Shown one piece after another: positions 53,964 to 62,836 of a stretch of DNA of 64,000 nt (position 1 is its first letter; each line of letters begins with the position of its first letter). The position numbers and the translations under genes were made by a program. Source of the DNA: CAYXGZ01 sp964464755. Lineage in GTDB: Bacteria; Planctomycetota; MHYJ01; JACPRB01. The notes under the pieces are model-generated. The model ran no database searches. It was not told the DNA's origin and was given only the letters and a program-made list of their open reading frames with translations. The DNA is taken from NCBI GenBank assembly GCA_964464755.1, contig CAYXGZ010000019.1:1-64000 (forward strand). The letters are read 5' to 3'.

Positions 53964-56053
53964 GCCGCCTCGTCATCGCCGCGCTCCTGGGCGCCGGCCT
54001 CCTGCCCCAGGATCCGCTGGCCCCCGAGACCCTGCTCCGGCTCAAGGCCGCCACCGTCCTGGTCCAGGCGACGGGGAAGGGCGGCGCGAGGATCGGCACG
54101 GCGGCGTACGTCGCCGGGCCGGCGGGCCCCGTGCTGCTGACGAGCCTCGCCCTGGTCCGCGACGCGGACGAGTTCGTCGCGGTGTACCTGCCCAATACGC
54201 CCCGGGAGAAACGGGTGCCCGCGAAGGTGCTCGCGGAGGATCCGGACCGCGAGCTGGCCGTGTTGCGTCCCGAGGGGCCGGAGTTGCCCAAGCCGCTCGA
54301 CCTGGCGGAGGACGCGGCTCCGAAGGAGACCCAACCGCTCTACCTCCTCGGGTACCCGCCGGGTGGCGGCGGTCTGCCGTTTGTCAGCGTCCAGCGCGGG
54401 TCCGTCTCCAGCCTCCGCCACGGGACGGACGGCCTCCTGGAGTGGATCCAGATCGAGGGGCGGCTCGCTCCCGGGATGGGCGGAGGCCCCGTGGTCGACA
54501 CGTCGGGTCGGCTGCTCGGAACGGCGGTGGCCACCCTGAAGGGGACCCAGATCAGCTTCGCGGCCCCGGTCGCGGCGATCCGCGACCTGCTCCGGGGACG
54601 GACCGGCTCGCCGGTCATCGAGGAGACCGTCAACGCGGGCGGCCTGCTGCGCTGGCGCGTCGCCCTCCCGGTCACGGACCCCCACTCCCTGCTGCGGGAC
54701 GTCGAAGTCCGGTGGACGCCGAAGGCCCGGGTCCTGGAACCGAAGCCCGGCCCGGGCGGCTGGACCGAGCTGGTCCCGGGCATGGCCGTCGCGAAGGCCA
54801 CGGTGAAGGGCTTCCGCGCCGACGCGGTGGCCTCCATCGAGGGGACGGTGGGCGAGTCGCACCCGCAGTGGTTCCAGGTCCGGGCGACGCGGCTCGACGG
54901 CTCGGAGCATTGGTCGGCGCCCGTCGAGAAGGCGGCGACGTTCCTGGCGGGCGCCCCCGGGGCGGCCGGTCGGAAGGAGAAGGAGGACTGGATCGGGAGC
55001 GAGGAGCAGGCCGCGCGCGCGAAGGCGATCGCCTCCGGACTGCCCTACGCCACCGGAGTACCGCTCTCGACCCCGCCGTTCGACGAGGGGCCGTTCCGCA
55101 GGGTGCGCCTGAAGCTCGGGAAGGTACGGCTTTCCGGCGCGGCGTGGTCCACGGATGGCCGTCGTTTCTTCGTCCTCGAGCACGAGACGTGGATCCTCCG
55201 CGAGATCTCGTACCCGGACCTCGTCGAGACCCGACAGCTCGTGCTGAAGGGGGTCGGGGGCACCCTGGTGCGGACCAAGCTCGGGCCGGCGATCGTCGGG
55301 ACGCGGCACGCGGCGCTTCTCGACGAGGACAAGCTCGTCCTCAAGAAGATCCAGGCCCTGGGCCCCGACGAGTTCCTCAACCAGGTCGTCTCGTCGCCGG
55401 GCTCCTCGACGATCTTCGTGCATAACGGCGGGGCCGTGATGGCCGGCCTGGACTTGGGCACCGGCGCCCGGGCTCGCCACCTGTGCACGACGTACCAGGC
55501 CGCCACGGGGATCCGGGGCCACTCCACGTCCGAGCGTTTCCAGTTCTGGGGGAGGGCCCGCCTGAGCCCCGACGGGAGGAACCTGCTCGTCCAGTCCCGC
55601 TCGACGATGCACCGCTTCGAGGTGTCCGGGGCCGGGTTGTCCTACCAGGAAGCCTCGCCGCTCGGCGAGATCTTCAGCCCGGGATTCTCGGGCGATTCCC
55701 GGATGGTCGTCTCGATCTCTCCCGGGCCGCCGCCCAAGGACCCGAAGGAGGCCAGCCCGCTCCGGATCCGCTGGCACCGCGTGGACAACCTCCAGAAGGC
55801 GGTGAAGGAGGCGGCGTTTCCGGCGGCCGCCTGGGCCCCGGCGTGGGACCCGCTCGAGAAGTGCTGGTGGGTGCTCGGCGTGGACGGCCGGCGGATCCTG
55901 ATGGTCGACGAGGAAGGCGTGATCCGGAAGGACCGGGGCCTCGCCGCGATTCCCGGATGGAGCGGCGAGCCTCAACTCGAAGTACGGCCGGGAGGGGGAG
56001 GCCTGCTCGTCTCCTCCCTGGAGGCCGTCGACTGGATCGAGGAGCTGCGATGA
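53960..56053 (+). CDS. Block gene 4: secreted pseudoprotease/propeller protein
   Basis: A 697-residue paralogue coupled by ATGA to gene 3. Signal SRLVIAALLGAGLLPQ. The HtrA-like fold is well preserved (VLVQATGKGGARIGTAAYVAG; TQPLYLLGYPPGGGG; TQISFAAPVAAIRDLL). The triad positions are changed: His site LLTSLALVRD (Ala), Asp site DRELAVLRP (Glu), Ser site PGMGGGPVVD (Gly). A conserved linker DWIGSEEQAARAKAIASGLPYATG precedes the propeller (LSGAAWSTDGRRFFVLEHETWILREI; RLSPDGRNLLVQSRSTMHRFEV). It is the closest of the inactive members to block gene 6. Confidence 0.75.
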   Translation: MSRLVIAALLGAGLLPQDPLAPETLLRLKAATVLVQATGKGGARIGTAAYVAGPAGPVLLTSLALVRDADEFVAVYLPNTPREKRVPAKVLAEDPDRELAVLRPEGPELPKPLDLAEDAAPKETQPLYLLGYPPGGGGLPFVSVQRGSVSSLRHGTDGLLEWIQIEGRLAPGMGGGPVVDTSGRLLGTAVATLKGTQISFAAPVAAIRDLLRGRTGSPVIEETVNAGGLLRWRVALPVTDPHSLLRDVEVRWTPKARVLEPKPGPGGWTELVPGMAVAKATVKGFRADAVASIEGTVGESHPQWFQVRATRLDGSEHWSAPVEKAATFLAGAPGAAGRKEKEDWIGSEEQAARAKAIASGLPYATGVPLSTPPFDEGPFRRVRLKLGKVRLSGAAWSTDGRRFFVLEHETWILREISYPDLVETRQLVLKGVGGTLVRTKLGPAIVGTRHAALLDEDKLVLKKIQALGPDEFLNQVVSSPGSSTIFVHNGGAVMAGLDLGTGARARHLCTTYQAATGIRGHSTSERFQFWGRARLSPDGRNLLVQSRSTMHRFEVSGAGLSYQEASPLGEIFSPGFSGDSRMVVSISPGPPPKDPKEASPLRIRWHRVDNLQKAVKEAAFPAAAWAPAWDPLEKCWWVLGVDGRRILMVDEEGVIRKDRGLAAIPGWSGEPQLEVRPGGGGLLVSSLEAVDWIEELR

Positions 56054-58128
56054 GAAGTCCATCCTGCCTGATCCTGCTGGCCGCGCTCGCGATCGGGGCC
56101 GCCCCGCAGGACGCCGCGATCGGCGAGGCGAGGTCGCTGGTCGTGCTCATCGAATCCGGGTCCGGGACCGAGATCCGGCGGGGCGGAGCCGTGCTGGCGT
56201 CAACCGACGATGCGGGCGGCTGGGTGGTCGGACCCGCGGACCTCGTCCCGTTCGAGGGGGGAAGACCGTTCAGCGCCATCCTCGGGGCCGGAACTCCCGG
56301 GGAGCGCGTCCTCGCCGCGGAACTGCGGGTCTGGGACTCCCAGCTCGGCGTGGCGGCGTGGAGGATCCGGGGACCCGGGCTGCCGAAGGGCCTCGAGCAG
56401 CGGACCAAGGCGGCCCCCGTCGAGAAGAAGAACGTCATCCTGATCGGGTATCCCCGCGGCGGGAAGATCCGGGAGGGCCCGCGGGAGTTCCGGGGGAGCG
56501 TCGCCTCGGTCCTCACCGACATCCAGGGCAACCTGCTCGGGGCCAGCCTGGCCGTCGAGCCGGTTCCCGGCGCCCTGGTCCTGGATCCGGAGACTGGCGC
56601 GCTGGGGATGGTGGCTCCCTCCCGGATGTCGGGACTGCCCGGGGTGCAGCTCGCCCCGACGACATGGATCGCCGCCGGCTACCAGCGGGCGCTGGCCGTG
56701 GACGCCGATCTCGTGGATCTCGGCCCGGCGTCGGTCACGGTCCGGTTCCGGGCCCGGGGCCCCGGGGACATCGGCGCGGCCCGGTCGGTTTCCATCCGGG
56801 TCTCCGACCGGCCCCTGAACCCGGGCCTCCTGCCTCCGCAGGTCGACGGGGCCTGGGTTCCGTTGCCGGAGCCGGCCGCGGAACACCCGATGAAGGTGGA
56901 GAAGGGAGAAGCGGTCGTGGACGTGCTGCTCCGCGGCGAGCCGTCCCAGGACCGCTGGCGGTACTACCAGGTCAAGGTCGTCGGGGCGGACGGGCGGGTC
57001 ACCTGGTCCGGTCCCGCCGTGATCGACCTCCCGGCCGGCCGGGAGGCGGGGTCCTGGGGCGAGACGCCGGAAGGCCGGCGTCGCCGGGAGGCGATCGCCG
57101 CCGGCCTGCCCTTCGAGACCGGGACCTCGGTGGCCGGAACCTCGATCGAGATCCTCGACGCGAAAGTCACGAAGCTCCTCGTCGGGGGGAGGACGTCGGT
57201 CGGGCAGGCCGTGATCCTGCCTGACGGGAAGGCCTTCGCGATGGTCGAGAAGTCCGGCATCGTCCGCCGGATCTCCCTGCCCGACCTGAGGGAGGAACGC
57301 CAGTTCGTCATCGGGAAGGACTGCTCGTGGATCACCCGGACCCGCTCCGGGCTGGCGGTCATGGTCCCCGGTCTCCAGGAGTGCTGGATCCTCGACGAGG
57401 TCAAGCTGGCCGTGAAGCGGAAGATCCCCGTCGGGGACAAGACGAAGGGGGGCGGAGCCGCCTCCTCGGTCAACCTGGTCGCGGGGTCCGCCGGCTCCGG
57501 GGGCGCGATCGTCGTCGTGAACACCGCCGACGGGAAGCTCCTGAGGACCCACCTGGCCAGGGATTTCTCGGACAAGCCGTCGCCGAAGGCGCGGCGCCAC
57601 AAGGCGGCCGGCTCGTGCCATGACTTCGGGGGCTACGTCGTCGAGAGCGGCGGCGAGCACCTCTACTGCAGCAGCGGCGGATCGCTGCATCGATACCGCA
57701 TCGAGTCCGGCGGCGGCCTCGCGCTCGAGGAGAGCGGCCCGCCCGTGGCCTCGTCGTCGTCCGATGGCGGCCCGGTCCTGAGCGCCGACTCGAAGTGGAT
57801 CGCCGTCGAGGGACAGTCGACCCCGAGGGCCCCGGAGATCCCCGGGCTGCCCCAGGGCGGAAGCTACGTATTCCGGACCTCCGATCTCCAGGAGCCGGTG
57901 ACCACCGTGCCCCAGGGAGTGGTGCTCGGGTTCGACCGCGAGACGGGCCGCATCCTCGGGCGGCCCCGCAACGGGTTCTTCGCGACGTGGGACACCAAGG
58001 GGAATCTCCTGAAGCGCTACAACCTGCCCGAGGGATTCGAGCATCTCCAGCAGGCGCACGGGCTCGGCGGCGGTCGCTTCCTGCTCGTCGGCCTGGAGGC
58101 GACCTGGCTGCTCGAGGTCAAGCCGTGA
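56050..58128 (+). CDS. Block gene 5: secreted pseudoprotease/propeller protein
   Basis: A 692-residue paralogue coupled by ATGA to gene 4. Signal SPSCLILLAALAIGAAPQ. The protease-like domain keeps the scaffold (GGWVVGPADLVPFEGG; NVILIGYPRGGKI), but the His site is Asp, the Asp site reads QLGVAAW, and the Ser loop reads VPGALVLDPETGALGMV. The middle domain is VDGAWVPLPEPAAEHPM with YYQVKVVGADGRVTWSGPAVI. The linker REAIAAGLPFETGTSVAG matches gene 4. The propeller half includes AVILPDGKAFAMVEKSGIVRRISLPDL and GGPVLSADSKWIAVEG. It overlaps gene 6 by GTGA. Confidence 0.74.
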   Translation: MRSPSCLILLAALAIGAAPQDAAIGEARSLVVLIESGSGTEIRRGGAVLASTDDAGGWVVGPADLVPFEGGRPFSAILGAGTPGERVLAAELRVWDSQLGVAAWRIRGPGLPKGLEQRTKAAPVEKKNVILIGYPRGGKIREGPREFRGSVASVLTDIQGNLLGASLAVEPVPGALVLDPETGALGMVAPSRMSGLPGVQLAPTTWIAAGYQRALAVDADLVDLGPASVTVRFRARGPGDIGAARSVSIRVSDRPLNPGLLPPQVDGAWVPLPEPAAEHPMKVEKGEAVVDVLLRGEPSQDRWRYYQVKVVGADGRVTWSGPAVIDLPAGREAGSWGETPEGRRRREAIAAGLPFETGTSVAGTSIEILDAKVTKLLVGGRTSVGQAVILPDGKAFAMVEKSGIVRRISLPDLREERQFVIGKDCSWITRTRSGLAVMVPGLQECWILDEVKLAVKRKIPVGDKTKGGGAASSVNLVAGSAGSGGAIVVVNTADGKLLRTHLARDFSDKPSPKARRHKAAGSCHDFGGYVVESGGEHLYCSSGGSLHRYRIESGGGLALEESGPPVASSSSDGGPVLSADSKWIAVEGQSTPRAPEIPGLPQGGSYVFRTSDLQEPVTTVPQGVVLGFDRETGRILGRPRNGFFATWDTKGNLLKRYNLPEGFEHLQQAHGLGGGRFLLVGLEATWLLEVKP

Positions 58129-60653
58129 AGGCGGCGTCGTCGGGCCTCGTGCTCGCCCTGCTCCTGGTCGCGGGGCCCGGATCCGCGCAGGAGGCCATCC
58201 CGGGTCCCCGGCTCGCCGCGTTGAAGTCCGCCTCGGTGTTCGTGGTCGCCGCCTCCGGTCCATTGACCCAGTCGGGGTCCGGCTTCCTGGCGGCCAAGTC
58301 GGGCCGGCGGGGCTGGGTGGTGACGAACGAGCACGTGGTGGGCCTTGGCCCGGACACCCGCGTCTCCCTGGTCTTCCACGCCGGCACGCCGTTCGAGGTC
58401 GAGCGGCCCGGCACCCTCGTCGCGTCGGATCCCCTGGCCGACCTGGCGGTTCTCGAGGTGGAGTCCGACGCCCTGCCCGACCCGTTGTCGCGCGCCGTGG
58501 CCCCGGGAACCGGCGCGACCCGGCCCCTGTGGATCCTCGGCTATCCCTTCGGCGCGGCGCTGGCCGCCGGGAAGCGGCGGCCGGAAGTCACCGTGAGCCG
58601 CGCGATGGACGGCGGGCTCCGGAAGGGGGCGGCCGACGGCCCGGACCTGCTCCTGATGGACGGGGAAATCCACCCGGGGAATTCGGGCGGACCCGTGGTC
58701 GACGCGGGAGGGGGCCTGGCGGGCGTGGCCGTCGCCAAGATCCACGCGACGTCGATTTCGTTCGCCGTCCCGGCTTCCCGGGTCGACTCCCTGCTCGACG
58801 GCCGGGTGGGGGTTCCGGAGGCGACCGTCACGGGTCTCGAGGGCGGCCGGCGCAAGATCGACATCCGGGTCGCGCTGCTGGATCCGATCGGGCGCCTCAA
58901 GGACCTGGCCGTCGAGCTGGCGGAGTGGGATCCGGCCGGCCCCTTCCCCGAGCGGGCGGCGGACGGTTCCTGGGCCCCCCTCGGCGGGAGGCCCTTGCGC
59001 ACGCCGCTCGAGAGGGCGGGGAACTCGGCCCGCGCGGAGATCACCGTGCAGGCCGGCGGGGCGCCGCGACTCCGGTTCCTCCTGCAGCTGAGGTGGACTA
59101 CCGAGGGCGGCCGCGTCGGCCGCTCGGCGCCCCGGTTCGTCTTCGCCGACGAGCCGGATCCGAAGTCCGGCCTCGAGTACGAGCATCAACTCCACTACCA
59201 CTATCCCCCGATGTCCATGGCCGTCTCGGCCCGGCTGGCGTCGGGGGTCCTGTACCGCGTCGAGATCGTCCTCCCGGCGAACGCGACCGTCCGTGCCGGG
59301 CAGGCCCGGGTGTCGCCGGTGGGGAGCGCCGCTCCGGAGCTGGGGCCGGACGGGGAGTGGCGGCCGATTCCCGGAGGGGGCCACGTAGCCCGACTCGACC
59401 CGGGACCCCGGGCCTGGGTGGGGGAGGTCCCGATCGCGATGGATCCCCTCGCGAGCCGCGAGTACTACGTGCAGGTGGAACTGCAGTTGGCGGGTCGCGA
59501 CCGCCCCCTGTATACCGCGCCGCGCCGGGTCCGGATCGGCGGCGAGGCCGGGGCCGCGGCGTCCGGGCCCTGGATCGGCGGCGAGCCGGGGCCGTTGCCG
59601 AGGGGGCCCTCGGGGGAGGTCGTCAAGTCGGACCGTCAAATCCCTCTGCAGAGCCGTTTCGCGCTCGACGGCCGGATCAAGGTGCTGGGCCTGGCGTCGA
59701 CCGACCTGAGTCCGGAGCTGGCTTGGGACGCGACGGGGGAACACGTCTTCCTCCTGGAGCGCGAGGGCGTGCTCCGCAAGGTGGCGGTGCCCGAGTTTCG
59801 GGAAGTCTCGCACGTCAACCTGGGCCGGGCCTGCGGGGCCTTGGACCGGGGCGCGGGGGGGCTCGGGATCCTCGTCAGGTCGCTGGAGGAGGCATGGATC
59901 TTGGACCCCGCCACCCTGGCGGTCCGCCTCAGGCTCCCGGCGCCCGGGGCGACCTGGCTGGCGCTGTCCTCGTCGGCGCCGGTGGCCTACGCGGGATCGG
60001 CGGCCGGACTCCTGAGCATCCTGGACCTGGCCAAGGGTCGCGTCGCGGGCCAGGTGACGCCGGCCGCCCTGGCGGAGGGGCGCATCCCCCGGATCCGGGG
60101 GGCGAACCGCGACAACGTCATCCGGGGCTGGCCCGAGGGTCGGATGGTCCCCGACGGCAGCGCCCTTCTCGTCGCCGAGCGGGGGACGGTGCACCGGTTC
60201 CGGATTCGCGGATTCGGCCTCGAGTACGAGGAAGTCGGGCGACCGGCGATGATCGGCACCGAGGTCGTCCGGCTCGAGTTGTCCCCGGACAGCGGGGCCT
60301 GCATCCTGGCGGCCCAGGGAGGAACGCCCGATCCGAAGCGGTTCGGCGACGCCGCGGCGGTCCGCACGATCGTTTACTCCCCCCGGGATCTTTCCGCGCC
60401 GCTCGTCGAGATCCAGTCGGGTCCGGTGGCCGCGACCGCCGGCTTCGATCCGGAGGGGCGCCGACTCTGGCTCATGGATTCGGACGGCTGCCTCGTGGGC
60501 TACCATCCGGGCGGTACGAGGGCGTTCCGGATGCAGCCTTCCTCCCGCGGCGTCGGGGAAGCCCGCCGGATCCTCGTCCATCCGAAGGGCGCGCGGGGCC
60601 TGATCCTGTTCGGAGGGGAACTGCTCTGGGTCGAGGTGCCGGGCGCGAAGTAG
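58125..60653 (+). CDS. Block gene 6: secreted HtrA-like serine protease fused to propeller
   Basis: An 842-residue exported protein and the only block member with a complete HtrA/S1C triad: His70 (WVVTNEHVVG), Asp106 (DPLADLAVLEVE) and Ser187 (EIHPGNSGGPVVD). There is no PDZ domain. Two middle beta-sandwich-like units (about 240-340: DGSWAPLGGRPLR..SAPRFVFADE; about 350-490: DGEWRPIPGGGHV..YTAPRRVRIGG) explain the extra 150 residues. The propeller half has ELAWDATGEHVFLLEREGVLRKVAVPEF and VRLELSPDSGACILAAQG. The start is GTG 58125, inside the previous stop. Its stop lies one base before the epimerase stop on the other strand. Confidence 0.82.
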   Translation: MKAASSGLVLALLLVAGPGSAQEAIPGPRLAALKSASVFVVAASGPLTQSGSGFLAAKSGRRGWVVTNEHVVGLGPDTRVSLVFHAGTPFEVERPGTLVASDPLADLAVLEVESDALPDPLSRAVAPGTGATRPLWILGYPFGAALAAGKRRPEVTVSRAMDGGLRKGAADGPDLLLMDGEIHPGNSGGPVVDAGGGLAGVAVAKIHATSISFAVPASRVDSLLDGRVGVPEATVTGLEGGRRKIDIRVALLDPIGRLKDLAVELAEWDPAGPFPERAADGSWAPLGGRPLRTPLERAGNSARAEITVQAGGAPRLRFLLQLRWTTEGGRVGRSAPRFVFADEPDPKSGLEYEHQLHYHYPPMSMAVSARLASGVLYRVEIVLPANATVRAGQARVSPVGSAAPELGPDGEWRPIPGGGHVARLDPGPRAWVGEVPIAMDPLASREYYVQVELQLAGRDRPLYTAPRRVRIGGEAGAAASGPWIGGEPGPLPRGPSGEVVKSDRQIPLQSRFALDGRIKVLGLASTDLSPELAWDATGEHVFLLEREGVLRKVAVPEFREVSHVNLGRACGALDRGAGGLGILVRSLEEAWILDPATLAVRLRLPAPGATWLALSSSAPVAYAGSAAGLLSILDLAKGRVAGQVTPAALAEGRIPRIRGANRDNVIRGWPEGRMVPDGSALLVAERGTVHRFRIRGFGLEYEEVGRPAMIGTEVVRLELSPDSGACILAAQGGTPDPKRFGDAAAVRTIVYSPRDLSAPLVEIQSGPVAATAGFDPEGRRLWLMDSDGCLVGYHPGGTRAFRMQPSSRGVGEARRILVHPKGARGLILFGGELLWVEVPGAK

Positions 60654-60654
60654 C

Positions 60655-61614
60655 CTAGCCCCGCGCCGCCGCCACCACGTCGTCCACGATCCGCTCCAGC
60701 CCCAGGCGGGGGCGCCAGCCCGTCAGGCGCTTCAGCTTGCGCAGGTCCGGCACCCGCCGCCGCAGGTCCTCGAAGCCCTCCGCGTAGGCCTCGGCGTACG
60801 GCACCTTCACGATCTCCGCCCCGGGATCCGTCTTCCGCCGCACGAGCCGCGCCAGCGCGCCGATCGTGATCTCCTCGTCGTTGCCGACGTTGAAGACCTC
60901 CCCGCACGCCCGCCGTTCCCCCAGCAGCGCCACGATCCCCGCCACCACGTCCGAGACGTGCCCGAAGCAGCGCGACTGCCGCCCGTCCCCGTAGACCGTG
61001 ATCGGCCCGCCCCGCAGGCCCTGCTCCACGAAGCGCGGCAGCACCATCCCGTAGCGGCCCGTCTGCCGCGGCCCCACCGTGTTGAAGAGCCGCAGCACCA
61101 CCGTCGGCAGCCGCTTCTCCCGCCAGTACGCCAGCGCCAGGAACTCGTCCAGCAGCTTCGACGCCGCGTACGACCAGCGCCCCTTCGTCGAGGCCCCCAG
61201 CACCGAGTCGCCGTCCTCGCGGAAGGGGACCTTCGCGCTCTTCCCGTACACCTCGCTCGACGAGGCGAGCAGCACCGGCGTGCGGCGCTCCGCCGCCAGC
61301 CGCAACAGCAGCTCCGTCCCGCCCACGTTCGTCGCGATGGCCTCCACCGGCCGCTCCACGACGAGCAGCACGCCCACCGCCGCCGCCAGGTGCACGACCG
61401 CGTCCGAGCGCCGCACCAGGCCCCGCAGCAGCTTCTCGTCGAAGACCGAGCCCTCGACGAAGCCGCAGCGGCGGTTCCGCCGCGCGAGGTCCAGGTTGGA
61501 GCGCGAGCCCGTCGAGAGGTCGTCGAGGATCCGCACCTCGTCGCCCCGGGCCAGCAGCGCCTCCGCCAGGTGCGAGCCGATGAAGCCCGCCCCGCCCGTG
61601 ACGAGGATCCTCAT
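60655..61614 (-). CDS. NAD-dependent sugar epimerase/dehydratase
   Basis: A 319-residue extended short-chain dehydrogenase acting on nucleotide sugars, such as UDP-glucose 4-epimerase or UDP-glucuronate-type enzymes. The NAD motif is VTGGAGFIGSHLAEALLARG. The catalytic pair is SSSEVYG and YAASK (written SYAASKLLDEF). Substrate loops: RLFNTVGPRQTGRYGMVLPRF and GDGRQSRCFGHVSDVV. The last 47 nt before codon AAARG are repeated at 47375-47421, so its C-terminus seems to have been exchanged. It is coupled to the upstream kinase by ATGA. Confidence 0.85.
   Translation of the reverse strand: MRILVTGGAGFIGSHLAEALLARGDEVRILDDLSTGSRSNLDLARRNRRCGFVEGSVFDEKLLRGLVRRSDAVVHLAAAVGVLLVVERPVEAIATNVGGTELLLRLAAERRTPVLLASSSEVYGKSAKVPFREDGDSVLGASTKGRWSYAASKLLDEFLALAYWREKRLPTVVLRLFNTVGPRQTGRYGMVLPRFVEQGLRGGPITVYGDGRQSRCFGHVSDVVAGIVALLGERRACGEVFNVGNDEEITIGALARLVRRKTDPGAEIVKVPYAEAYAEGFEDLRRRVPDLRKLKRLTGWRPRLGLERIVDDVVAAARG
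60670..60716. repeat. 47-bp direct repeat, right copy (inside epimerase 3' end)
   Basis: Identical to 47375-47421; the match stops abruptly on both sides (60669 and 60717 differ). The two copies are 13,295 bp apart and bound the six-gene block. Confidence 0.9.
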
Positions 61615-62816
61615 GACCAGGGCGACGCGATCCGCTCGTTGATCAGGCGGATGGCCTCCGCGGCGTCGTGCGGCCGCAGCACGACCACCGGCGAGAGCAT
61701 CCGGTGCACGAGCTTCGCGAGCTCCGGCCCCAGCGACGGGTTCGCCTTCACGAGCGGCACCGGCGGCTTGCCCGAGGCGACCTCGATCGCCACGCGCTGG
61801 CTGTCCGTCCCCGGGTGCGGCCGCGCGCCCGCCAGCATCTCGTAGAGAACGACGCCCAGCGAGTACAGGTCGCAGCGCCCGTCCACCCGCTCGCCCCGGA
61901 GCTGCTCCGGGGCCGCGTACTGCAGCGTCCCGATGAACTCGTCGTCCTGCGTGATGCGCACGCTCTCGCTCTCGGCCGGCTTGAGGAGGCCGAAGTCGAG
62001 GATCTTCACCGAGTCGCCGTTGCCGAGCACGATGTTGCCGGGCTTGAGGTCCCGGTGGACGAGCCCCATCCCGTGCGCGTGCTGCAGCCCCTCGGCCAGG
62101 CGGCGCGAGATCGTCAGCGCGCGGACGGGGTCGAGCCGGCCCTCGTCGCGCAGCACCGTGTCCAGCGTCCGGCCGTCGACGCGCTCCATGGCGAGGTAGA
62201 CCCGGTGGCGGGCCCGGCCCGCCTCGTGGACCTTCATGAGGTTCGGGTGGTCCAGTCGCATCGCGCCCTGGGCCTCCCGCGTGAAGCGGGCGATGTACTC
62301 CGGCGCCGTGATGTAGTCGGGGTGCAGGACCTTCAGGGCCACGTCGAGCCCCTTCTCGAGGTGCCGGCCCGCGTAGACGGTCCCGTTGCCGCCCCGGCCC
62401 AGGACCTCGCCGAGCTCGTAGGGCCCGAGCCGCGCCCGGCCGCCCGCCCGCAGGCGCTCGCCCTCGGCGGCGGCCCGCTTCAGAACGTCCGCGAGCTCCG
62501 CGTCGCTCTGGGACTCCCAGGCGACGTCCCACGCGTCCGCCCGCAGCGCCCGCATCAGCGCCTTGCCGTCCTCGGGGGGCTCGACGGCCACCACGGGGAG
62601 CGGCCAGAAGTTCATGAGGCGGCCGACGAGGAGGGCCGAGAGGTTGCCGCCGCGCCACCAGAGCAGGGCGGCCCGGGGATCGTGGTCCCTCAGGGCGTCG
62701 GAGGTCTTCTCCGCGCGGGTCTCGACGCCCGCGGGCAGGCCCGCGAGCTCCGCCACCCCGAGGAGGCGCTCCGCCGCGGCGGGGACGTCCGTGTAGACGA
62801 GGACCCTCGGGGGCAT
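61611..62816 (-). CDS. Ser/Thr protein kinase with degenerate receiver-like N-terminus
   Basis: A 401-residue cytoplasmic kinase without a membrane segment. Residues 1-115 resemble a CheY-like receiver (PRVLVYTDVPAAAERLLGVAELAG; RAALLWWRGGNL; LPVVAVEPPEDGKALMRALRADAWDVAWE), but the phosphoacceptor Asp position reads Trp/Arg. The kinase domain (about 130-395) has GRGGNGTVYAGRH, VALKVLHPDY, the catalytic loop LVHRDLKPGNIVLGNG, DFG in KILDFGLLKP, TLQYAAPEQL and CDLYSLGVVLYEMLAG. It is a Hanks-type kinase. It lies between carB (20 nt upstream) and the epimerase. Confidence 0.88.
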   Translation of the reverse strand: MPPRVLVYTDVPAAAERLLGVAELAGLPAGVETRAEKTSDALRDHDPRAALLWWRGGNLSALLVGRLMNFWPLPVVAVEPPEDGKALMRALRADAWDVAWESQSDAELADVLKRAAAEGERLRAGGRARLGPYELGEVLGRGGNGTVYAGRHLEKGLDVALKVLHPDYITAPEYIARFTREAQGAMRLDHPNLMKVHEAGRARHRVYLAMERVDGRTLDTVLRDEGRLDPVRALTISRRLAEGLQHAHGMGLVHRDLKPGNIVLGNGDSVKILDFGLLKPAESESVRITQDDEFIGTLQYAAPEQLRGERVDGRCDLYSLGVVLYEMLAGARPHPGTDSQRVAIEVASGKPPVPLVKANPSLGPELAKLVHRMLSPVVVLRPHDAAEAIRLINERIASPWS

Positions 62817-62836
62817 GGGTTCAGGATACCCGGCGC

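Noticed and set aside
47422..60654. Integrase, transposase or phage genes inside the block
   Set aside because: All six plus-strand frames are protease/propeller paralogues, and minus-strand frames are shadows; no recombinase motif is seen.
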